Assembly (NCBI GenBank): GCA_949130485.1
Contig: OX422198.1
Location: 2,359,262-2,423,261, forward strand
Length of the DNA stretch: 64,000 bases
Direction: 5' to 3'
Source: Agelas oroides
Lineage: Eukaryota > Porifera > Demospongiae > Agelasida > Agelasidae
Part shown: positions 1 to 13,200 of the stretch, piece by piece
How the letters are laid out: each line of letters starts with the position of its first letter
How positions within the stretch are numbered: the stretch's first letter is position 1
Program-made: the position numbers and the translations under genes
The notes under the pieces: model-generated
What the model was told of the DNA's origin: nothing
The model's database searches: none
The model's input: the letters and a program-made list of their open reading frames with translations, nothing else

Positions 1-1264
1 AGTACCTCGACTGTCACCTGTACCAATGGCCACTCAAAGGATGCTGGAGTGAGATGTCAAGGTTAGTACAATTTTATAGAGTTGAATTACTGAAGGGGAA
101 TAATCACTGCTGTGAGAGCATGCTACTACCTTACATACACTTGGTAACATTTTGTTTGAATGAAGGTGTAGCAATTAGAGTGTAGCATTAACTATGTCAA
201 ATGTTCTGAACACGAATATGTTCACCTGCTTGATGTATTGTTTAGTGTCTTGCTAACTACACCATTCAGCTGTAGTTACATCACACACAGAGCTGCTATG
301 TATTTTAGCTCTTTAGTTTAACAACCATTCCAAACTGCAATATTTGCTATATTCTCTAAATAGTAATTGCAACAGGCAACTGTACATATGGTGATGTTCG
401 TCTGGTGGATGGCTCCAACCAGTATGAGGGGAGAGTGGAAGTGTGCATCAATGACCAGTGGGGGGCTGTGTGTGATGACTCCTGGGACAACACTGATGCT
501 ACTATAGTCTGCAAGCAGCTGGGATATGCATACACTGGAAGTAAGTCTATGCTTAACAGTCTTTAGATTGTTCTGATATTTAAGGCAAATTGCTCTGTGA
601 ATCACAGCTGGAAGGGCATACAGCAGTGCCAACTTTGGTAATGGTAGTGGACCAATCTTCCTGGATGATGTCCAGTGTACCTTAAGTTCTAGCCGGCTTC
701 TAGAGTGTCCCAGCAGTCCAATCCTGTCACACAACTGCCTCCACTCTGCTGATGCTGGTGTGGGTTGTGAAGGTACAACATCACTTTTTTTTGTTGGGGG
801 GTGGGGGGTGAAAGACATGACAGAATTATCAAACGTGAGTACAAACAATGCGAATTTTTACATACAGCTCCTTGCACTCATGGCCAGTTGCGACTGGTGG
901 GTAGTAACACTGCTTATGAAGGCAGAGTGGAAATCTGCTTGAATAATATTTGGGGAACTGTGTGTGATAACTCCTGGGAAGATACTGATGCTACTGTGGT
1001 GTGTCAACAGCTAGGTTATCTTACTCAAGGTTAGCAAAGATGACTAGACAAGAATTCTAGCCTAGTGTTAGTCCAAATTAGCACATTGTATTGTTTCTAC
1101 AGGTGCAAAAGCCTTCAGCAATGCTTATTTTGGTGCTGGAGTTGGTCCAATCCACCTTGAAAGTGTTAATTGCCATGGTAATGAGGCTAGTATCAATGAG
1201 TGCCCACGTAGTCCCACCGTCACCTGCGATGGCCACTCACAAGATGTTGGAGTGAGATGTCAAG
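1..1264 (+). other. SRCR domain block of the adhesion GPCR
   Basis: Exon 1 (1-61) is the last part of one SRCR domain, ending in the family hallmark VRCQ. Exons 2-3 (376-540, 608-772) and exons 4-5 (868-1029, 1103-1264) each encode one complete SRCR domain of about 109 residues. Each opens with VRLVDG or LRLVGS plus a GRVEVC/GRVEIC strand, then WGAVCDDSW or WGTVCDNSW, then VCKQLGY or VCQQLGY, and closes with GVGCEG or GVRCQ. Both domains are split at the same place by a phase-1 intron and bounded by phase-1 introns, which allows duplication by exon shuffling. More SRCR repeats probably lie upstream. Confidence 0.95.
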
Positions 1265-4200
1265 GTATGATATCACATTTCCCAACTGTACTGAGAAAAA
1301 ATCACATGGGTAATTTTGCTCACTGGAACAACGACAAAGAAAGCTGTAACTCATCTGCATGTGCACTTGGTATAGTAGAGGGGTGTGTCTGGAGAATGCG
1401 TAACCAAGCTCACCAACTCTTCCCCAATTTGTTTCCAAATGTAAAATGCTGAATCCTGTGCACAAGAGTGGTAGTTGAACCTTTGAGTAGTTATATCTAT
1501 TGTGCTACATAATGGAGGATGCATCATCCAAGAGAACGATGTAACTATGAGTAATTAAACATTATCAACTAAAATGTCCAGAGACTTAACCTCTATAATG
1601 TCCTGGGTGGCTTGATGCTCTTACACTCTCATCATTACAAGTAGTCTTCATAGAAATTTTTATGATAGTGGTGGTATGCAAATAGTTAGTAGTGTGAGCA
1701 AATAACTAGTCCTGAATCTGGATCCAGCATTGCTGCACTCCAGAATGAACTATTCTTAGCTACTGTTTGTTGGTGATGTTACCAAACCCTTTAGCATTTG
1801 ATGGCTGTCCCTATGGTAATGACCCTCGATGGAACATCACTTGGGCAAATACAGCACGAAATACAATTGACACACAGCATTGTCCAGGAGGAGTGAAAAC
1901 CAGAGGTAATGAAGTAAAAGAGCCTAACTGTCATCATACCTAATGGTAAAAGTCATGGACATTTGAATGTCATAACTACAGGCAACGCAACTCGACTCTG
2001 CATGAGTGATGGGAACTGGGCAGATCCAGATGTTTTAGAATGTGAATCTGAGCAATTTCTTCAACTTCTTTCACAGGTATACCAGCAAGTGCCATTTTTC
2101 AGATTGGTATACATAGCTATTTTTTCAATGTTTGTATGTACCCTTAGTACAAAACAGCAGAATTTTTTCCTATCCAGCTGAAGTTGCTTTTATGAGACAT
2201 TTTGGCACTGACAGTCATGTTGTGGTAAACAATCTTGCAGGCAGAAGATATAGTTTCTGGGAACAGAACCACTGCTGAGATCTTGGAAGAGAGTGCTTCA
2301 CTCACTACCCAACTGGTGGCTGCTACAGAAACCAGTGGCATATCCCTCCTGCCAACTGAGTTGAATGCCACCAACACCATCCTGTCAAAAGTGATACACG
2401 TACTGGAGGATAGTGTATCTACAGGTTCTGCACCTCCCAATGAGGTACGAAGTAAGATGTACACACATATTGATTCACTGAAAATGATAAACTGTATCCT
2501 ATCCTTTGTCCCTGCAGGCCATAGTTGATGTGCTCAGTAATACACTAGAAGAAACTAATCTAAATGGATGGAGTGATCTGCAAGTGGCAAGTTTTAATTA
2601 GACAATCACTGTACAAGTACAATGAGAGTTCATTGCTACACTTTACTGCAACCATAGATACTATAAACGGACTTGGATGGGAAACATTGCAATTTTCCGC
2701 GGGTGCAGCCGTTTTATGGGCGGGGCCACGTACATCGACATCCTCTCATGCGAGAGCGCGTAGCAACGCATAGCAATGTGCAGCTGCAGCGCCGTTGGAT
2801 GCCGAGATCATCGGAGATGTCTGGACGTGATTCTGCGCGGGAGATACTAGTGTCTGTTTCCAAAATGGAAGAGTTCCGCGTGAGAACTGCCAGGACAGAC
2901 CAAGTTTTAAAGAACATTGAGGCACTCAAAAGAGCCGTAGATGCTGCAGCAACTCATCTCCACCGCCTGTTTGCACTACTGGAAACTCAGGCTAGTTTAC
3001 TTGAAGCACAGATTGCCAGATTTAGACATAACGGATTATTACCATAGTCTAGACAGCTTGCACCACAGATAGCTACGACCGTTTATACATGTATTTACTA
3101 TTTATGCTTGCACGCTTATAGTATCTCTGTTTACACATTTCTGTAGGTCACAGATGTTGTGAAGTCTGTGAGAAAGTACCAGTCCGCAGTGATCAGGAAT
3201 GAGAAGTGCAGGGCAAAGCTCCTTAAGTTCCGAACATGTGTGCTGCCTAAAATTTTGAAGAAATATGAAGGCGTGCTTCCAGGAACTGATGATTTTATAT
3301 TGTGGCAGTGTGTACTTGACCAGATCTTCATGAAAACCTTCTTCAATGAAGGTGAAGGTCAGCCAGCGCCAATAATGCCGGAAGCTCGACAACTTACCAC
3401 AGTAGAGGAAAATGCTGTAAGGTACACAGCTGGGTTTGTAGTCCACAAGCTCTTAGGAATTTACCAAAAGAAAAAAACATCCACAGCAAGTGATTATGTT
3501 GACTGCCTCAATAGCATGACATCTAGCTCTGACAACTATGAAGGACAAGACAGCATGAAGTGGACACAGAAAACAAACAGAGGAGGACTCTGCTTAGTCA
3601 GCGACATCGCTTACTCATGCAGTCTTCCAAGAAGTTGAAATTATAACTTATCCCATGATTGAAGAAGCTTTCCAATACAGGAGGAATGTTCCAGTTGAGG
3701 ACATCAAGAGGGCAGCTGTAGAGGATCCAGACATCCAGTTTTTCTGGACCATTATTGCCGTACATATACCAGATGACTCAGCGCAAGCGTTACTCAAAGA
3801 GTTGGTAGAAGAGTGGATCACCCTTCGAGTGCATTCCTTTGGGAGGAGATTTATGGAAACCTATAAGACTACAACAAAGTCTGGAACTAAAAGAAAAAGA
3901 AGTCTGAGAAAAGAACTTCAGAAAAAGAAAAAATTGTCAGAAAATGAAAGTGTTGGTTAGTCTCATATACCCAGACTGAGTTACATTATTATGACTGCAT
4001 ATATGATGCCACACTCTGTGATAGCATAATTATGTCATGCTGCTATAGCACTGCTACAGTATATTGCTTATGCCTTAGCCTCGTTCCCAGGCCTGGGAAC
4101 AAGGCTAATACAGGCTGAGCTTTAGCTATAGATGCAGTCCATTACATTCGCAGGCTCTTCTCTGGAGCTTTTTTATCCACCATGCTGTTTACATGGTACG

Positions 4201-7200
4201 TTGCTATGGAGTAGAGGAAAACTATAATATTATAGCTGCTGAATATTGCTAAAGTGAATGTAGTCTGGGAATGAGGACAATACTGTAGTGAGACTGAGAC
4301 TTTGTATGGTTGTGTGTGTTGTAAGATTATTCATTGTGCATTGTTACGTCATTGGAATGTACTATATAAATGTATGTTCATGCATTTCTCAGTCAGTCTG
4401 AAAAGTCTGTAAGTCTGTCTGTCGAACTTATATTGAGAGTATTTCAGCCAGCCACGAACTAGACAGTAAATACTGTTACAAATACAGATAATAATAATTA
4501 CAAATTCAAGGCACGTAATGCTCTCCTCTTTGGCAAAGGTTGACTTAACTCTGCTACATTGTGTTCCAGTTTCCTCTTCTGGATGTTACTGCAGTGGCCA
4601 AAAGCCAAGGACTTCCCAACTCGAATAGCCTGTACATTGTCTAGGAACTGTTTAGCCGAAGGGTTGTCACTCCTTCCTCCCCTTGCTCTCTGTTTACCAA
4701 AGTAAATTTCTAGTGGGTCTTGATTGAAACGCTCACTCAATAGAAACTTGGGTCCAGACATTGATAGGAGGCGAGGTACAAGTTCAGTAAATGAGTATAC
4801 TGGAGAAAAATAAGACATTAATTTTGCTTAAACACAATAATCATGACATACTTTAAGAATAGTGACATACCTGTCATTCGCAATCCATCCCGGGTTTCTT
4901 TTGATAACATCATGGTGTTCTTAGCTACTGCTGAAACATCTTTTCTTGATTTCACTGAGGCCTCCCATTCTTTAAGATATCCAATGAAGTCATTCTGCAA
5001 CCACTGTTGTAAGTATGAAGACAAAATTAATTATTACATTGCCTCCATACTTCTATGCATATGCTCATTGCACAATAAAAGCAGCAGCACTAGCAAACCT
5101 TTAGCCTGGAGTCATCAGGACTCCTGTACGGCTGAAGGTCTGGTTTCCTTTTCTGCCCAGCTTCCTGAAGGCATCTTGTGTTCATACAATCAAAGAATTT
5201 ATCAAAAATTCTGCAAAACTTTTCAGTCTCCATGGTGTCATTAAGGAGGGATGATGGAGTTGAATCAAGTTCTCTGCACACAGCAAACGCATCTGCAACA
5301 GATTTGCTAAGCACCTGTACCAAATAACACAGCAAACATAGTAATACTTAAACTATAAGCACACTAGTCCAGCTAATATAGCTATCCCAAACTTCTACCC
5401 ACTTAGGATCGCTTGCAGTATCTGGCAGGTATAGGTGGGTAGGAGTTGGGGATAGCTAGCTAGACTATACACACACTATGTAAGACACACGCACATCTAA
5501 ACCGTAGTTGCAGACAATGTTTTGGTGTACGTACCTGAACAGCCAGCCGCACATTCATGCGTGAATAGGAGTTCAGATGTAGATGTTCATGCGTTAGTCT
5601 GTTGCCAATGTATAAACCACTGTGGGTAGAACACTTCTCATGCAGTTTGTGAAGATGGTGCCACAGGATATGACGACCATTGATCTGCATGAATAGAGAG
5701 AGTTAAACCTATTCTATTTATAGCCCACCACATTCATGACTAACCGTGAGGTATCTGCTTCCTTGCGAATGTGAATTAGCCCAACAGTTTCTAGTCGTTT
5801 TCATTAGGTGTGGCACATCGGTCATGAAGTAGATAAATTTGGTAGGATCATACATGTTACGAACCTTGTACACTACACCATCACGCACACCCTCCTCAGA
5901 AATGTGGTCATGAATGAACTTTCGATTGGGTTTACCACCGTCACATACAATGCAATCAACCTGAAGAGCAATCTCTTGTAGACGTCGAACAGCACCCCAA
6001 ACGATGTCGTGCAACTGTAACCCTGTTAGATCTGTTATGGAATAGCATGACACCATGCATATCATAGGGTCACTGTTATAACATACATGTAACTTGGAAA
6101 ATATTATACTCACTTCTAGTAGGAAACTGAGCAAACTCGTAGTCAAGCTTTATGAAGATCCCACGAACCATCAAGGCAAGCATATGATCAGCAGGCTCTT
6201 CTTGATGTTCCTCCAGGCAACTCCTCTCCAAATTCCGTAAATTGTTGTCCATATCTCCAGTATCCACAAATCCAATGATATCACCATCTCTAGTAAACAC
6301 CAGATCCTCCCTAATCTTCATTTCATCAAAGGCCAAGACCATATGCCTAAGTTGCAAATGGCAATAAACTAAGTGCACATTAAACAGATTTTATGCTACC
6401 CTGACCTTTTCCATTCTGGGAGATCATCCACCTTTGCCTGTTCTATAAGGGCACTCATGACCTCTGACTGAAAGCCAGGTTTCATCTTCATCCAGTTAGT
6501 ATAATCTCGGAGGGTTCGCTTTGAAGGCAGGGAGACAAATCCAGAGTCACGGATAACATTGTAGGTCCGTGGGGATGACAGCATTATATTCAAGCACCAC
6601 CGTATGAAGAGTGGGTGCCATCTGATTCCCTTGCTGCTCTTTGCTTTAGAAGTTGCAATCTATAATGACATAATTAGCTCATACTTAAAGTATAGCACGC
6701 ATATGAAAAGCAAATACAGTCATGCCCCTACAAGTGTCAAATACCTGCTGTTCCCAGAATATCCTCTTAAAATTATCCCGTGGTAGCTTCTCAATATCTT
6801 GCTGGGCATGATGTAGTACATTCTCTAGGTCATTTTGTAGGCTAGCATCAGCAACCACACCATGTTCAGCAGTCAGAGAGCGAAGTTTCTGCTGCAATCG
6901 CTGAAGTTGTCTCTGCTTGTTTCTCAATGCTTGTCGAACTAACTTTAGGTGCCGAATTTTCTGGGGGCTGTCCATGTAGCGCAAATTTCCAGCTTTTGAG
7001 GGTGTCTTCTTCTTTGAAAAGTTCGCGTACATTGACCGAAGATTATTTCGGTATGATAAGCATTCCTGGCATCGGGTACCAGTAACTAGCAGCTCACAGC
7101 CAACATGACGCACAGTCTTTGAATACGTACTCCCAGCATAGGTAACGCTGCACTTTGTATCAAGGTAAGCCGCTGTTTCTCCCTTGGTTGTCAGTAGCTT

Positions 7201-10200
7201 TCCCTTCTTGTTCTCACACATCTCCACAAACTTCTGGTCTGGGTTGCCAGGGCACACGTGCAGTGTATCAAGAAGGGTAACTAATCTCTTGAAGCTCTCC
7301 ACATTCAAAAGACTCTGAAATTCCTGTAGTACAGGGCACTGCTCCTGCTCCACACGATGACCATGTATGTAGACCGTCCAAGTGAGATCGGAAGAGACTA
7401 TTAAACACCTGGTAACAACAACTGGTTCGGATGCAGTGAATTCTTGACGTGATAAACGGATTTGTTCAAGACAGTCAGGAGTGTTATCATACCATTCATC
7501 ACCCAAGTGAACAGACGTAATGCATTCATGGAGGTCATTCTAGAACAAATAAGAATAAACGACTAGTTAACCGTATGTAACATCCCACCATAGCTCTTCA
7601 AAATATGTTGGATTCCTGAGACATTCAAAGCAGCTAGCTATGGCTATGCATGTAGCTATAGACACTATTATTAGCAGAACACTTACTAGTGTTACTTTTC
7701 TGCGAGGTTCCCCTCTCCGCTTCTTTTTGACACCAATTCGGGCCTTGCTGCGTGCACCATGCCCTGACTTCTTCCTTTTCCCTGGCATTACTGAATAAGA
7801 TTCCAATTAAACAGCATCAAAATATTACAGAGCAATCCTTGTACTAAGCATGGATGCTAACAACAACAAAATTTATCTCTTCATGATTTAGTAAATGTGC
7901 CCGCAAACTAGGGTATCACATCATGCTACTGATAACGATAAATCTGAGTAAAATACACATTAAAACCCATTGGTTTGCTTGCATTGCATATATTATTGTA
8001 CACTATCACAATGCACAGGTAGCAATAAGCTCCATAAACCTCAGACACAACTAGTATCGAAGTGTATGTGTCCACAAATTTACAACAACCGATACCAAGA
8101 CGGGATATATGTGAACAGTTGCCTTGCTTTCCCGCCTCTATCATTTTTGTCAGCCATTGAGACTCTCAATTAGTTTAGCGCTCAAAACCTACCCAAGTGA
8201 TACATAGCTCTAGCCATACCAACGTAAGAAAAGTGTTAGAACGTACCTTCCCTCCACCGCCTCTCCTGCTCAGCTGTCACTCTGCCGCGTAAAGCGCGTG
8301 GTACCATCACGTGAGAATTTTATATGGGACTAACATACGTAATTTGCAATGTTTCCCATCCATGTCCGTTTATAGTATCTATGCTGCAACAACACTACGA
8401 CTGTCTACTGTTTTTGCCATATAGTTGGTGCACAAGATATTGATAGGTGTGCCATCATTGCAATCAGTGTAGATGTTCATTGCTTCCTTCGACTTAAATT
8501 AACTTAGTTTACATTGTGTGTGTTCTTATTCTTGGATTTTCAGAGTATAAGATTATTTGACTCTTTTTTTCCCCTGCATTTTTGGAGTGGAAATATTCAA
8601 TTAATGACTTTAACTGGTTGGTCAAGCACACATAATCAGCTGGAGTAGTTTATTTGTATTGCAAGTATGCTTCTTACCATTTCTGTGTACTACTTCCATT
8701 AATCTTGCTCTACAACACCATGCATGCAGGTATCACCAGGTAGTCAGGTACTGTTGGACAATGCAGAACGCTATGGACTCTATCTTGCTAGGTCACTAAA
8801 TGACACCAACCCAGCTCAACTGCTGTCAAGAAAGAACATTGGTATGGTATATTGAGAAAGTTTAAACAGTAGGCACTTGTATGATGGATTATTTTTCACA
8901 TTTCCACTTTACTATGCAGTCATTAGTGCAAAACAGTTCGGTGACACCAACATGGATGTTTCATCTCTGGAAAATGAAGTATTCCCAACTGAGACAAATT
9001 TAATTAACTTCACTCAGCAAGTCAGACCTGCACAAATCAGCATCCCACCACAGGTTCTAATGTCAAGGAATGGCTCAGATGGTGAGGCAGAGCCATAACA
9101 GTGTTATAGTGCATGTAATGCAGGTATCAACTGTAGCTGTAGAGATAACTCACAGCAATAACAAGACTTCCCAAAAGTTGGACACCTTAAAAGCTCCACA
9201 AGAAAATCAGTACTTTTACAGACATACAGTTGTGGTAGGAGAATGCATGGTGGTGAGACTAGATTGAGCCATTTACAGAATCTGTAATAAATATGTTGGA
9301 CAGACACAGGGATGATGAGGACTGATAGAATTTAGATGTAAATTGTCAGTAATATGAGTCTTTGTCACATTAGTGTATGGAAAATACGTATGTGCTTGAG
9401 TACTTAGTGAGAACCATAATACATGCTAACTCATGCTTCACTTGTAGGGAGTGTACCAATTGCACATGTTCTTTTCCAAAACTTGGATGATTTCTTACCT
9501 ACTGCTGTGGATGGACTAAAGTAAGTGCCAACTGAACTCAGAACTCTCTTATGATTGCTACAGTGATATTTTATAATCAGAAACATGCAGTAAATGGTTT
9601 AAAATCATTGTTTCTTCCCTAGCAATAGCCATGTTGTGTCAGCCGTGTTATCATCTCAAGTGGGCAGTCATGGGACACCAACTACAGACACTCTTGAGCT
9701 GAATCCCATCTCCTTAACATTCAATTTTAAATCCGTACGCTGATACATGTACATATATTTAGGTACACTGTACCTGCATCATAGTTGACCAGTTGCAGTT
9801 GAATGCTGTTCATATATTACTCAGGGGAATGAAGCAAGCAAATTCAAGTGTGCATACTGGAATTTCTCTGAACCGTAAGTTGTGATGACTATAAATATCT
9901 ATGCTGTTAGAGTTGAGTTGAACTGAGCTGAGAATTCTGTCTTGTTTTTTGCAGTGTTGGTTCTGGTAGCTGGGTCACAGATGGAATTACAACCACTAGT
10001 AACTTGACAGTTGGGAATGTTACATCAGTGCAGTGCCAAAGCACCCATCTCACCAGCTTTGCAGTGCTAGTGGATGTGGCAGGAGGACTAGAGGTCTGTA
10101 GTTGGAGTCACAACATATGACAGAAACTTTCTGTGGCTGTTTCTGCATTCATGTGGTGAATTTTTCTTGGTAGGATATACCAGAAGTGGAACGCAGGGCC

Positions 10201-13200
10201 CTGCAGATTGTTTCATACATTGGATGCACCATTTCTACAGTCTGCCTTATCATTTCTGTAGTGTTCTTCATACTGCAAGGGTATGTCCAGTTAACTGTGT
10301 AAAAGTTAGAGTTTATTTGTATTCGTGAACTTAGATGTACTAGACAGTTAATGGAATGAGGGAGCAAGCTTGAGTATTCTATAGGCAAGGGCCCACAATA
10401 GTGTAAATAACTACTCAGTGGCAGATTAAAGAGAATGTACACTTGACTAATCATGTCTTAGACAGTGAGCTGGTTGTTAAAAGTTGTTATAATACTGTAA
10501 TCTCCTGAAAAACACCAATGAGCGATGAACTGAAGTGGTTCCTCAATGAAGGGGGGAGGCGTATTTTTCGAGAGTTGTGATATTTCTCATACTCAGTCTA
10601 GCACTATTTATGTGTGCATGCAGTGATTCTGCAATGGCTCTCTTGTCATGCGCTTGCTTTGCGATAACAGCAAATGGTGTCTGCCTTCATCTGTTAGTCC
10701 CTCCTCTTGCACAGTGCTGCTTCTTCCGTGCTTCTTGCACCCCATGTACTGCGGCATACTGAATAGGTGGACGTACTTCAAGAGCTTCATTCAAGAAAGG
10801 GAGGGTGGTTTATTTTTGAGGGTGGGCCTATTTTTGGGAGATTACAGTCACCTGTACTTGACTTCATCGTTACTACCTTATACAAACCATACCTAGTCCA
10901 GTGACTTGTGTTGATTGTTGTAACATGATGCCCTGGTACTCCTGCACCTTATTTTCCCCATTCAACACTATTGTGTGTGGCTTGCTAGTAACATCAACAG
11001 TATTTCATTCCATCTTTTTGATATGCCTTGCAGGAAGAAATTATTGCATGCTGTCCATATGTTTATTCATCTGAATCTGGCCATCTCTTTGCTGCTGGGA
11101 TATCTCACATTTATGATTGGCATCGAGACTGCCACTAGCAGCACTGTAAGTACTGAACACATTATGTAAGTATTGAACATAGCATATTAGGATACTGTTC
11201 ATTTTGATAATGACTGTTTCTAGTCGAGAATGCAGGCATAACATATATTATGTTTTAGCCCATGGGCAGCCAATTTTTAGCCGGCAACTGAGATCTCTGC
11301 TCCTGTATTAACTGTATACGCATCATCCTTTAGACAGGCCTGTAATTTTATTCAGCCCATGTGCCTCCTTCACCCTCATTTTCAGTCCACTCCCAGATTT
11401 TATCTCACAGCCTGAGAGCATAATGTAGCAGTAGCATGGGAAAGAGGCTAGTGTTTAGTGTGATTGAAAAGGCATAACTCACTATTCATCAACCATCATG
11501 CAGGGTGGCTGTGCATTTGTGGCAGCCCTGCTGCACTACCTGTTTCTGGCTGCTTTCTGCTGGATGTTGTGTGAGGGTGTCATGCTATACCTCATGTTGG
11601 TGGTGGTTTTTAGCAAACTCTCCAAGAAGTGGTGGTTCTTCCTTATCCTGGGATGGGGTGAGTGCTAGAGTATAAGATGACCTCTTTTATAAATGAATGC
11701 AAAGACTTCATATCTAGATAGATTATCAGAATTTATGCACTCATTTTTCTTTAGTTACCCCTCTTCCCATTGTGGTGACAGCAGTAGCCTCCAGGTACCA
11801 GCAGTATGGGGTCCGAGATGAAAATGGCAACCTCCTTTTGTAAGTAACCCTGCTCTAGGCCTAGTTAGGTGTAAGCGATTTTTGGAGGGGGTGGGGGGAG
11901 TGGACAGGACAAGTATGGGGCAGAATAGTTGCATGGTTGTATCCATTGTGACAGCAGTATGGAAAGTCTTCATGTTGGACATGCATGTGCATGGATTAAT
12001 GTCAGCTAGTGCAGGGCCGTACTTATCTACCTTTCTAATTATGTGTCAAAATGCAAAATCTCAACGCAGAGACTCACTTCAGCATCATACAAAATCCGTA
12101 GTGGTGTCAGTACCTGCCACTCTTTCTTTTTCTGTCAATTTGGACACCTCATGTGATAAATGGCCGTGGTGGTTCAAGAAGCGTGAATATAAACATGCTT
12201 GCTATACAGTAGCTTTGCATGAAGTGGAATTGCTGTTGCTAGTTTGTCCTAATTAGTCATCTGCCCCTTAGTGGTTGCACACTAAGTTTCCAAGAACTCA
12301 GAAGCTTTGGCAGCTTGTAGTTTGCCTTGCTGAAACAGAGAAATGGTACAAGGCCAATGGCTCATCAACTTGTAGTATATGTACATGTTTCAATGCACCC
12401 ACAAACGCATTTTGTATCACAGTTTGTGACAAGTATTACGTTTATTATTGTTTAAGTGACACAAATTACACTATTTATGTTTTTTTGTGTGTGTTTGGTT
12501 TAGCTTACCTCTGTCCCTGCCATCTTCTGTAGCTGTTGGGTGTCAGTTGAGAAGGGAACAATCTTCGCCTTTGTGGTACCTGTGCTGGTGATAATACTGG
12601 TAATTTTACTTACATGTATGTGAAACTGGTGGCCTGGCAAATGCCGGACATATGCAGAATATCTCATTAGTTACTCTGCTGATCATGCAGCTGTAGCTGA
12701 GTCAGGAACCTGCTTGATTTGCCCACACCTGTGATGACAACAACTATATATTAGTTTTAATATATCAGACAATTGGTAGACTCTCTAAGTAGGGATGTCA
12801 CGAACACACAATATGTGCAATACATGAGAAAAGCCAGACATTTGAACAAAACTATGCTATAAGCTTCCATAAACACCCAGGTTTCATGTTTGAGTCCTTT
12901 ATATACTGTAGTCTCGCGAAAGAGCACCCATGGGCAGAGACCTTACAAGTCTGCCAAAGAGGGGGGTGGGCACTCTAACCATGTTTACAGCGACTCGATG
13001 CCCTCGAAGCAAGTAATTGGACAAGCCATAACGGACAACGGAACCACCAGCGGCTTTGAAGTCGAGTCCTGACGGCACACCACACTCTGAATGGCACCAC
13101 GTCACCGTTAGCATAGCCGGTGTAGCTCGCGGTGCACACTGCATTTAGCTACGTCTGTTTACGCAAAGATGCCTTGTAGTAAACAGCTTCGGTGAAGTAT

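Larger units (their letters stand above)
2653..8383. mobile_element. P-like DNA transposon, complete, with two convergent genes
   Basis: The left end (from 2653) reads CATAGATACTATAAACGGAC and continues as a match to the reverse complement of the right end (to 8383) for about 40 bp, with one mismatch. The 7-bp sequence CTGCAAC directly flanks both ends (2646-2652, 8384-8390), so it is a target-site duplication. The 5731-bp element lies inside intron 9 (2584-8729) of the adhesion GPCR. It carries a transposase gene on the - strand (7788 to 4498) and a smaller gene on the + strand (about 2799-3960), converging on a 32-bp palindrome at 4076-4107. The transposase family is P element/THAP9-like. 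Drosophila P usually makes 8-bp duplications, so 7 bp is slightly off-type. Confidence 0.95.
2241..10093 (+). other. GAIN domain and GPS autoproteolysis motif
   Basis: Exons 2241-2444, 2518-2583, 8730-8841, 8920-9081, 9448-9520, 9623-9734, 9825-9874 and 9955-10093 form the GAIN domain. Its A-subdomain helices are recognisable ([19 protein letters not shown]; later [16 protein letters not shown]). The B-subdomain ends in a [12 protein letters not shown], a Trp (GSW), then [15 protein letters not shown]. The HL-T cleavage tripeptide is intact, so self-cleavage is plausible. The second and fourth of the four usual GPS cysteines are missing (Ile in DGI, Ser in CQS). Several Asn-x-Ser/Thr sites are present. 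Confidence 0.9.

Noticed and set aside
11882-12256. 124-residue frame between TM4 and TM5 exons
   Set aside because: Reading through would destroy the conserved loop 2 sequence, and no domain is visible.
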